Below are positions 22,710-31,074 of a stretch of DNA of 31,074 nt, one piece after another (within the stretch, counting starts at the first letter, position 1; the number at the start of each line of letters is the position of its first letter). Below the pieces are notes generated by a model. It was given only the letters and a program-made list of their open reading frames with translations, ran no database searches and was not told the origin of the DNA. Made by a program: the position numbers and the translations under genes. The DNA comes from VAZQ01 sp046733355 (lineage in GTDB: Bacteria > Pseudomonadota > Alphaproteobacteria > Rhizobiales > Xanthobacteraceae): positions 1 through 31,074 of the forward strand of contig JBKPOZ010000220.1 in the NCBI GenBank assembly GCA_046733355.1. Direction: 5' to 3'.

Positions 22710-23960
22710 CTAACGCGATCGCGCCTTGCGCATCGCATCCGTGAACCGCGTGAACAGATAATGGCTGTCGCGCGGTCCGGGGGACGCCTCGGGGTGATAC
22801 TGCACCGAAAAGACCGGCTTGTTCTTCAACGCGATCCCGCAGTTCGATCCGTCAAAAAGAGAAACATGCGTCTCGAGCACATCATCCGGAATGGTCGAGC
22901 GGTTCACGGCAAAGCCGTGGTTCATGGATGTAATCTCGACCTTGCCGGTGAGCAGATCCTTGACTGGATGATTTGCGCCGTGATGTCCCTGGCGCATCTT
23001 CATGGTCTTCGCTCCGACCGCGATGCCGAGCATCTGATGTCCGAGGCAGATGCCGAACACCGGCACGGAGGCTTGCAGCAAGCTTTGGATGACCGGCACG
23101 GCATATTCTCCCGTTGCTGCCGGATCGCCCGGACCGTTGGACAGAAAAACGCCGTCAGGATTGAGCGACATGATCTCTGCGGCGGTCGTCTGCGCTGGAA
23201 CGACGGTCACCTTGCAACGGTTGGTCGCAAGCTGACGCAGAATGTTTCGCTTTATTCCATAATCGATGGCGACGACATGAAACTCGGGAATATCGAGCCG
23301 TGCATATCCTTTGCCCCAGGTCCACGCGGTCTCATCCCAAACGAAGCGCTGGGCGGAGGTGACGGTAGGGACCAGGTCCATGCCGACGAGCCCCGGCCAT
23401 TCGCGGGCTTCCTGCTTCAGAAGAGCGAGATCAAAACGGCCGGTCGGCTCGTGCGCGATCACCGCATTCGGCATGCCTTTCGTGCGAATGAGGCTGGTCA
23501 GCGCGCGCGTATCGAGGCCGCTCAAGCCGATGATGCCGCGTGCTTTCAGCCACTCGTGCAGGTGCCGCGTGGCGCGATAGCTCGACGGCGCGGTTATCGC
23601 GGTGTGAAGCACAACCCCGCGAGCTCCGAGTGTTGCCGCCATGTTCAGCGTTTCGATATCCTCCTCATTCGCTCCGACGTTGCCGATATGCGGGAACGTG
23701 AAGGTGATGATCTGGCCCGCATAGGACGGATCCGTGAGGATTTCCTGATAGCCGCTCATTGCGGTGTTGAAGCACACTTCTCCCACTGCACGGCCGGTCG
23801 CCCCAAGCCCGAAGCCCTCGAGTACCGTTCCATCGGCGAGCACCAACAGCGCGGTTGGTTGCGGCTCATGCCAGCCGGTCGCGCGCGAGCCCGTGGCAAG
23901 CTCAGCGTCATGTGCCGAAGGAGAGCGAGAGGCGTCGGCCAAGACCTCTTTCGCAGTCAT
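22710..23960 (-). CDS. carA: Carbamoyl-phosphate synthase, small (glutaminase) subunit
   Basis: A 416-residue amidotransferase subunit that hydrolyses glutamine and channels ammonia to CarB. The N-terminal CarA domain (residues 35-200) includes LLVLADGTVLEGFGLGA, FNTAMSGYQEILTDPSYAGQ and GLDTRALT. The class I glutaminase domain has the catalytic triad C305 (GICLGHQ), H389 and E391 (QYHPEAS). The ATG at 23960 leaves an N-terminal extension of about 30 variable residues; the ribosome binding site is weak. It is divergent from yqeY with 73 bases between starts, and the methyltransferase gene follows. Confidence 0.95.
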   Translation of the reverse strand: MTAKEVLADASRSPSAHDAELATGSRATGWHEPQPTALLVLADGTVLEGFGLGATGRAVGEVCFNTAMSGYQEILTDPSYAGQIITFTFPHIGNVGANEEDIETLNMAATLGARGVVLHTAITAPSSYRATRHLHEWLKARGIIGLSGLDTRALTSLIRTKGMPNAVIAHEPTGRFDLALLKQEAREWPGLVGMDLVPTVTSAQRFVWDETAWTWGKGYARLDIPEFHVVAIDYGIKRNILRQLATNRCKVTVVPAQTTAAEIMSLNPDGVFLSNGPGDPAATGEYAVPVIQSLLQASVPVFGICLGHQMLGIAVGAKTMKMRQGHHGANHPVKDLLTGKVEITSMNHGFAVNRSTIPDDVLETHVSLFDGSNCGIALKNKPVFSVQYHPEASPGPRDSHYLFTRFTDAMRKARSR

Positions 23961-24033
23961 TGAGAGCTTACATGCGCAGGTGTACACCGCGGCCGAATGC
24001 CCGGCCGGGCGCGGATTTGCAGGGGCCATAGCC

Positions 24034-24489
24034 GTGCTGCGCGACGATATCAACAGCGCGCTCAAAGGAGCGATGAAATCAAGGGACGAGCGGCGCGTGT
24101 CAACGCTGCGCCTGGTAAATGCCGCGATCAAGAATGCGGATATCGAGGCGCAGACGCAGGGCAAGGCATTGCCGTCCGATACCGAACTGCAGGCGCTCCT
24201 GCAGAAACTGATCAAGCAGCGCCAGGAATCGGCGGAAATATACGCGGGCGCCGGGCGCAAGGAGCTTGCGGCTCGCGAACGCGATGAAATCGAGATTATC
24301 CGCGCCTATCTTCCCCAACAGGTTTCCGGAACCGAGCTCGATGCCGTGATATCCTCAACCATCAGCGAGGTTAGCGCCCAAAGCATGCGCGACATGGGCA
24401 AGGTGATGGCTGCGCTGAAACAGAACTTCGCCGGCAGAATCGATTTCGCAGAGGCGAGCGCCATCGTGAAGGCAAAGCTCGCGCCCTAG
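24034..24489 (+). CDS. GatB/YqeY domain-containing protein
   Basis: A 151-residue protein of the YqeY family, which is related to the C-terminal tRNA-binding tail of GatB. Typical features are LRDDINSALKGAMKSRDERR at the start, the helical middle with LLQKLIKQRQESAEIY, then IIRAYLPQQVSGTELDAVIS and the end GKVMAALKQNFAGRIDFAEA plus IVKAKL. The GTG at 24034, with AGGGG upstream, replaces longer in-frame starts that would run into antisense carA. A role in tRNA-dependent amidation or amino-acid metabolism is often suggested, not proven. It comes just before dnaG, taking the place that rpsU holds in enterobacteria. Confidence 0.88.
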   Translation: MLRDDINSALKGAMKSRDERRVSTLRLVNAAIKNADIEAQTQGKALPSDTELQALLQKLIKQRQESAEIYAGAGRKELAARERDEIEIIRAYLPQQVSGTELDAVISSTISEVSAQSMRDMGKVMAALKQNFAGRIDFAEASAIVKAKLAP

Positions 24490-24624
24490 CGTGCGGCAGC
24501 GCTGTGGAAAACTTGGAAAACGCGCCGTTTGCCAACTCATTGAGCGGCTCGCTAGAAGGCGAACATATCTCCTGCATTTTGCCGGTTATCATTGCGCACC
24601 GATTCGCTTGCAGAGCAGCGCGCC

Positions 24625-26550
24625 ATGCGATTTCCGCCTCATTTTCTCGACGAGCTGCGCGCGCGCATTGCAGTCTCTGAGGTCGTAGGTCGGCGGGTGA
24701 AGCTCAAGAAATCCGGCCGCGAATGGTGCGGACTTTCACCATTCAATCAGGAAAAGACGCCGTCGTTCTTCGTCAATGATGAGAAATCGATGTGGTTCGA
24801 CTTCTCTGCCGGCAAGAACGGAAACATTTTCGACTTCGTGATGCTCACGGAAGGCGTTTCGTTTCCGGAAGCGGTCGAAAGGCTTGCGCAACAGGCCGGA
24901 ATGCCGCTGCCTAGCCTTTCCCCCGCGGACGCGCAGCGCGAGCATCGCCGCAAGACGCTCCATCAGATCATGGAAGCGGCTGCTTGCTTTTTCGAAGAAA
25001 CATTGGCCTCGCGCATAGGCGCAAGAGCACGCGGTTATCTTTCGGACCGGGCCATCGAGCCTGCGACAATACTCAAATTTCGGCTCGGCTATGCGCCGGT
25101 CGACCGCTTTGCCCTCAAGGAGCACCTGGGCAAGCTGGGCATTGCAACCGAGGACATGGTCGAGGCGGGATTGTTGATCGCCGGCGAAGCTATTCCGGTT
25201 CCTTACGATCGTTTCCGCGACCGGGTGATCTTTCCCATTCTGGACGGCCGCGAGCGGCCGATTGCGTTTGGCGGACGCGCCCTCGAGGGCGACGTCCCGG
25301 CCAAGTACATCAACTCGCCCGAGACGCCCCTCTTTCATAAGGGCGCTACGCTCTACAACCTGCCTAGCGCGCGCGCCGCGTCGCACAAGGGCGCGCCACT
25401 CATCGCTGTTGAAGGTTACATCGACACGATAGCGATGGTGGCGGCCGGCTACGAGGCCACCGTCGCTCCTCTCGGCACCGCGCTGACGGCCGAACAGCTC
25501 GCGCTTTTGTGGAAACTGGCAGATGAGCCCATTCTCTGTTTTGACGGCGACCAGGCTGGTCGGCGCGCCGCGTATCGGGCTGCCGACCTGGCGCTGCCAC
25601 TCATTGCCGCCGGCAAATCCCTGAAATTTGCGCTCTTGCCCGGGGGACAGGACCCGGATGATCTCCTGCGCGTGGCCGGACGGCGCGCCATGGCGGAGCT
25701 CATCGAGGCGGCATCTCCGCTCGCGCAAGTGCTCTGGATGCGCGAGACGGAGGCGGGCAGCCTCGACACACCCGAGCGGCGAGCCGGGCTTGAAGCGCGA
25801 CTGCAACAGGTCGTTGCAGCCGTGGCCGATGCTTCGGTGCGCAAGCATTATCGCCGAGAGTTCGACGAGCGTCTGCGTCTGCTGTTCGAGCCCGACCGCC
25901 CGCAATTCCAGGAAAGGGGTGGCCGATTTTCGGGCGGAGCCCGTGGCCGCCGGGTGCCCGATCGGGCATATCCCGCTCGCGGACAGACCAATCGCTACGT
26001 GGCCGCAAGCCCACAGTTTGCAGCAAGTCCCATTCACCGGGGATCACTCATGCCGCGACGAGAGGCGCTTATTCTGCAGGCGGTGATCAATCATCCGTGG
26101 CTCCTTCACGATCACCTGGAAGACCTCGCGAGTCTGGAACTGCGTCATCCGGATGCCGCCAAAATAAAGCCCGCTCTGATCGATATTTTTGCCCAAATGA
26201 TAGCCCCCGATAGGGAGGCGATGCTCGCCGAGCTTGGCCGGCGGGGACTGGGGCATGCTGCCGAACGGATTCAAAAAGTGATCACGACCAGCTCGGTGTG
26301 GGGCGCCCAGGGCGGAGCCGCCCCGGACGATGTGCTCGAGACCTGGAAGCAGCTTGTCGCCTTGCACCGGCAATGGCATGCCCTAGCTAAGGAACTCCGC
26401 GATGCCGAGGAGGCCTTGGGAAGGGAATCGAGTGAGGCGAATTACTCGTGGCTGCAGGACATAAAAGCTCGGCAATCGGTTCTGGATGGCAGGGAAGCAC
26501 TGATCGAAGGCTTCGGGACCGCATCGGGTCGGCAACAACGAGTGCTTTGA
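24625..26550 (+). CDS. dnaG: DNA primase
   Basis: A 641-residue primase that makes RNA primers for replication with the DnaB helicase. The N-terminal domain (LKKSGREWCGLSPFNQEKTP, FFVNDEKSMWFDFSAGKNG) has the CHC2 fold pattern, but the usual zinc ligands are replaced: SPFN at 38-41 stands where CPFH is usual and FDFSAG at 58-63 where two cysteines are usual. The TOPRIM catalytic core has the glutamate of VEGYIDTIAMV (about residue 262) and the aspartates of LCFDGDQAGRRA (about residue 306), with PDDLLR after it. The C-terminal third is the DnaB-interacting region. The ATG at 24625 fits the family; an earlier TTG at 24592 does not. It forms a cluster with yqeY and rpoD. Confidence 0.96.
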   Translation: MRFPPHFLDELRARIAVSEVVGRRVKLKKSGREWCGLSPFNQEKTPSFFVNDEKSMWFDFSAGKNGNIFDFVMLTEGVSFPEAVERLAQQAGMPLPSLSPADAQREHRRKTLHQIMEAAACFFEETLASRIGARARGYLSDRAIEPATILKFRLGYAPVDRFALKEHLGKLGIATEDMVEAGLLIAGEAIPVPYDRFRDRVIFPILDGRERPIAFGGRALEGDVPAKYINSPETPLFHKGATLYNLPSARAASHKGAPLIAVEGYIDTIAMVAAGYEATVAPLGTALTAEQLALLWKLADEPILCFDGDQAGRRAAYRAADLALPLIAAGKSLKFALLPGGQDPDDLLRVAGRRAMAELIEAASPLAQVLWMRETEAGSLDTPERRAGLEARLQQVVAAVADASVRKHYRREFDERLRLLFEPDRPQFQERGGRFSGGARGRRVPDRAYPARGQTNRYVAASPQFAASPIHRGSLMPRREALILQAVINHPWLLHDHLEDLASLELRHPDAAKIKPALIDIFAQMIAPDREAMLAELGRRGLGHAAERIQKVITTSSVWGAQGGAAPDDVLETWKQLVALHRQWHALAKELRDAEEALGRESSEANYSWLQDIKARQSVLDGREALIEGFGTASGRQQRVL

Positions 26551-26734
26551 CGGACAGTTAATTCGGGGTTAAGCGGCTGCGCTGAGACTGCAAAGGCGCC
26601 GAATCGCGACGCTCTCAATCGCGCTCGCTCTCTTGCGGCGGTATCTCGAGGCGATCTCTGGGGGGTCGAGTCTCCCCACATAGGGTAGGGCGGGTTGTAA
26701 TCGACGTTTGCGCGGGGACGTCCAGGAGAAATAG

Positions 26735-28855
<2,121 letters not shown>

Positions 28856-28870
28856 TAGGTCCAAACGGCC

Positions 28871-28901
28871 AAAAAAGCCGGCGCTCACGCTGGGCTTTTT
28901 T
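28871..28901 (+). terminator. Intrinsic terminator of rpoD
   Basis: Sixteen bases after the rpoD stop, aaaaaagcc pairs with ggctttttt, with an inner gcg/cgc pair, giving a strong stem that ends in six T residues on the plus strand. The matching A run makes it potentially active in both directions. Confidence 0.88.
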
Positions 28902-28921
28902 CATTTGTGACGCGGTCAGTC

Positions 28922-28992
28922 CGTAGCCCCGACTGGGCGCAGCCAGATCCGGGCAAGGACTTTCCGGATGCCAATTCCCAATTCGGGCTACG
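28922..28992. repeat. REP-like paired palindrome between rpoD and the dehydrogenase gene
   Basis: Perfect eight-base ends, cgtagccc (28922-28929) and gggctacg (28985-28992), bracket two degenerate ccgg-centred units. The outline matches the repeat at 17665-17730 (tagccc...gggcta, with a cgcagc-like core). Like that copy, it lies between convergent genes. Confidence 0.6.
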
Positions 28993-28997
28993 CCCGT

Positions 28998-30050
28998 TCA
29001 ATTTGCCGGTCGAACGCCGAACTTCTCCTCGAACCGGCTTGCGTAGTAGGGCCAGACCTGGGGATTGACGATGCGGGGAGGACGCTTGCCGTCGAGCGTC
29101 ATGATCAGCTGCTCGGCCGCAATTTTCCCCATGTTCTCGCGCGTCTCCCGCGTCACGCCGGCGGTGTGAGGGCTGGCCAGCACATTATCCAGCTGCAGCA
29201 GCGGATGCTCGCGGGGCGGCGGCTCCTTGTCCCACACGTCGATGCCGGCGCCGGCGATCTGCTTCGTGCTCAGCGCATCGAACAGCGCCCTTTCGTCGTG
29301 AATGAAGCCGCGTGCCGTATTGATGTAATAGACGTGCGGCTGCATCAGCGCGAATTGCGCGCTGCCGATCATGCCGCGCGTTTCTTCGGTGAGCGGGCAG
29401 TTTATGGATATGTAATCGGAGCGGCGCAAAAGCTCGTCGATCTCGACCTTGACGGCGCCGCGCTCGGCCATGGTTTGCGCCGGAAGATACGGGTCGTAGG
29501 CAATGACCCGCATGCCCAACATTCCGCCGCACAGCCTCGCTACTTTACCGCCGACGTTTCCCAGGCCAACGATGCCAATGGTGTGCCCCCTCACGTCATT
29601 GCCGGTGAACTCCGCGCGATCGCGCACGTTGCCTTTGCGCAGCGCGTGATTGGTCTGCACGATCTGCTTGGACAACGCGAGCAGCATGGCAACGACGTGC
29701 ACGGCGACCGCCTCGGCATTGCCGCCCGCCTGATTGATCACGAGTACGCCTGCTTCGGTGCAATCCTGTATGTTGACGGTGTCGAAGCCTGCGCCGTTTG
29801 TGGAAACGATGAGCAGGTTGGGCATCCGGCCAAGCAGGCTGCGGTTCACATGAAAACGGCGGTCGAGCTCGTCGCGCGCTGAGCCAATCTGGTAGGCATG
29901 CGCAGCCGTGATGATCGGCGCAGCCGCCTCGTCAGGGCTATCGTTTTCAAGCCGGTCCAGGCGGATTTCCGGCCGCTGCGCGACAATATCGATAAAGCAG
30001 GGATGCGCGAGATATCGCACGTAGAACGCGCGCTTTACGTTTTCTTTCAT
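28998..30050 (-). CDS. NAD-dependent D-2-hydroxyacid dehydrogenase family protein
   Basis: A 350-residue soluble oxidoreductase. The NAD-binding motif GLGNVG is at 162-167, with D186 after the second strand favouring NAD over NADP. The catalytic residues are R247 (INTARG), E276 (DVWDKEP) and H295 (SPHTAG). The family covers phosphoglycerate, glyoxylate and hydroxypyruvate reductases and related enzymes; the substrate is not clear from sequence, and the absence of an ACT domain argues against a full-length SerA. The ATG at 30050, with AAGGAG ten bases upstream, is chosen over a longer frame. It is divergent from the cytochrome c gene with about 97 bases between starts, and a REP-like element lies just past its stop. 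Confidence 0.87.
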   Translation of the reverse strand: MKENVKRAFYVRYLAHPCFIDIVAQRPEIRLDRLENDSPDEAAAPIITAAHAYQIGSARDELDRRFHVNRSLLGRMPNLLIVSTNGAGFDTVNIQDCTEAGVLVINQAGGNAEAVAVHVVAMLLALSKQIVQTNHALRKGNVRDRAEFTGNDVRGHTIGIVGLGNVGGKVARLCGGMLGMRVIAYDPYLPAQTMAERGAVKVEIDELLRRSDYISINCPLTEETRGMIGSAQFALMQPHVYYINTARGFIHDERALFDALSTKQIAGAGIDVWDKEPPPREHPLLQLDNVLASPHTAGVTRETRENMGKIAAEQLIMTLDGKRPPRIVNPQVWPYYASRFEEKFGVRPAN

Positions 30051-30147
30051 ACTGACCCTGCTCCTTGCGTAATCCGTCCACCATCTTCCGTCATTCGGTG
30101 CATTCGCGCTAGCATCGGGCGAGCCGGGCACAATGCGGAGACAGCAC

Positions 30148-30672
30148 ATGCTGAGATTTCTGGCGCTCATTGGAGTCATCGCGATCATCATTGCTGTCGT
30201 TGCCGCGGTCTATTTCTTTGGCGGGTTCTACAACGTGGCAGCGTCGCAGGAGGATCCTGCAATCATCAAATCGACCGTCGCTTACGTCCGCAGAGCCTCG
30301 GTTGTGCGCCGCGCCAAGGACAGCCCGCCCACATCGCTCGATGATCCGGCGATCATCCGCAGCGGCGCGCGCGCTTTCCGGGAGCGGGGCTGCACCAACT
30401 GTCACGGAGGTCCAGGCGTGGAATGGGCCAAGTTTTCCGAAGGCATGCGCCCGGATCCACCCGACCTCAAGGAGCTCGTGAACGACCGCACACCGGCACA
30501 GGTGTTTTGGGTGATCAAGAACGGAGTTAACATGACGGGCATGCCGAGCTTCGGGACGATCGAAGTGCCCGACCAGGAAATCTGGAGCATCGCGGCCTTT
30601 GTTAAGAAACATCCTACCGTGTCGGAGGAGGACTTCAAGGCCTGGACCGCACCGGCCGGCGGTAACCAGTAA
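30148..30672 (+). CDS. Membrane-anchored mono-haem cytochrome c
   Basis: A 174-residue cytochrome. An uncleaved-looking hydrophobic helix at residues 4-24 (FLALIGVIAIIIAVVAAVYF) anchors it in the inner membrane with the haem domain in the periplasm. The single haem motif CTNCH is at 82-86 and the likely axial methionine is M132 (MTGMPSF), as in class I cytochromes of the PF13442/cytochrome c6-like type. The ATG at 30148 has GGAGA about six bases upstream and starts directly before the anchor; the in-frame ATG at 30133 is weaker. It is followed across 77 bases by a secreted DUF1236-like gene. Its electron partner is unknown; the divergent dehydrogenase is cytoplasmic, so a direct link is unlikely. 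Confidence 0.85.
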   Translation: MLRFLALIGVIAIIIAVVAAVYFFGGFYNVAASQEDPAIIKSTVAYVRRASVVRRAKDSPPTSLDDPAIIRSGARAFRERGCTNCHGGPGVEWAKFSEGMRPDPPDLKELVNDRTPAQVFWVIKNGVNMTGMPSFGTIEVPDQEIWSIAAFVKKHPTVSEEDFKAWTAPAGGNQ

Positions 30673-30749
30673 CTTCGCAGGCGGAACCATTCCGGTGCGG
30701 CAAGGGTTGCTCGGCTGACGCGCCTGCTTGCCTGCTGCCGGAGGAACAC

Positions 30750-31074
30750 ATGCGCCGCACTCCACTGCTGCTGCTCAGCATGCTTGCTGTGATCCACTTC
30801 GGGTTCGCGGCTCGGGCGGCCCCGGAAACGCCGGTAGAGCACGGCTCCCCAGCGCAAGCGCCCGGCGAGCCTCCCCACGTCTCGCCGCGCCTCAACCTGA
30901 CGCTGGAGCAGCGCCATATGATCAAGGAGATCATCAAGGACGTAAAAGTGAAGCCGAGCTCAACTGAATTCCAGCCGAAGATTGGCGAGTCGGTGCCGGG
31001 CAACATCGACTTGCAGCCGATGCCGCCGGAGGTCACGCAAAAAGTCCCTCAGATCAAAAGCCACGTGTCTTTCC
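30750..31074 (+). CDS. Secreted DUF1236-like protein, 3' end missing
   Basis: A frame of 108 codons runs from an ATG at 30750, with GGAGG six bases upstream, to the right window edge. Residues 1-24 form a signal peptide (LLLLSMLAVIHFGFAARAA), followed by a Pro-rich linker. The segment LTLEQRHMIKEIIKDVKVKP and the later GESVPGNIDLQPMPPEV match the DUF1236 repeat unit often found in Bradyrhizobium periplasmic proteins of unknown function. The C-terminus is outside the window. It may share a transcript with the upstream cytochrome c gene. Confidence 0.72.
   Translation, partial: MRRTPLLLLSMLAVIHFGFAARAAPETPVEHGSPAQAPGEPPHVSPRLNLTLEQRHMIKEIIKDVKVKPSSTEFQPKIGESVPGNIDLQPMPPEVTQKVPQIKSHVSF

Noticed and set aside
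22326..23963. A 545-codon plus-strand open frame antisense to carA
   Set aside because: CarA is unmistakable on the other strand with its catalytic triad; the antisense frame is open only because of GC-rich codon bias and its product has no family features.
24736..26037. A 433-codon minus-strand open frame antisense to dnaG
   Set aside because: DnaG is complete and conserved in the opposite frame; the antisense product is rich in Arg, Ala and His, as such shadows usually are.

Overview
The window is about 31 kb of GC-rich DNA that reads as the chromosome of an alphaproteobacterium of the order Hyphomicrobiales (Rhizobiales), close to the Bradyrhizobium / Rhodopseudomonas / Xanthobacteraceae group. 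The signs are an alphaproteobacterial RpoD with a long acidic spacer, a primase of the type without zinc ligands, Omp25/Omp31-like porins, a DUF1236-like secreted protein, trxB followed by a LysR gene whose product begins MDWDKLKVF, and REP-like palindromes of the tagccc...gggcta type. Species identity cannot be fixed from the sequence alone.

Positions 1-3000 are the edge of an integrated element. On the minus strand a tightly overlapping cassette runs RHH-domain protein > TSCPD-like protein > 98-residue unknown > AAA ATPase, the last running off the left edge. A divergent AlpA/excisionase-like HTH gene follows on the plus strand. No intact integrase is present, and two of the cassette genes carry indels. 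Positions 3000-5350 hold a YkvA/DUF1232 membrane protein, an intact outer-membrane beta-barrel gene and a truncated paralogue reduced to signal peptide plus about 33 residues. Positions 5364-8941 form a plus-strand block uvrC > pgsA > moaD > moaE: DNA repair, phospholipid synthesis and molybdopterin synthase.

Positions 9099-14759 (minus strand) are the most coherent functional unit: pqqA-pqqB-pqqC-pqqD-pqqE with 4-base overlaps from B to E, then a secreted PQQ-dependent sugar-dehydrogenase-like protein and a secreted di-haem cytochrome c4-like protein. Together these could make the cofactor, use it in the periplasm and pass electrons to the respiratory chain. A terminator-like hairpin separates pqqA from the upstream LysR gene, and a strong hairpin separates the dehydrogenase from the cytochrome. 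A small unknown coiled-coil protein lies downstream.

Positions 15062-24489 are mainly housekeeping: lysR and trxB (overlapping), a divergent Lrp/AsnC regulator, greA, carB, a SAM methyltransferase, carA, and a divergent yqeY. YqeY leads into dnaG and rpoD (24625-28855), an alphaproteobacterial version of the macromolecular-synthesis cluster, closed by a clear intrinsic terminator. The right end holds a D-2-hydroxyacid dehydrogenase (minus), a membrane-anchored mono-haem cytochrome c (plus) and a DUF1236-like secreted protein cut by the window edge.

I saw no tRNA, rRNA, CRISPR array or intact transposase. The best candidates for something new are modest: the PQQ module with its RNA hairpins, the indel-bearing element cassette with its palindromic operator candidate, and the truncated porin that keeps its ribosome binding site and signal peptide.
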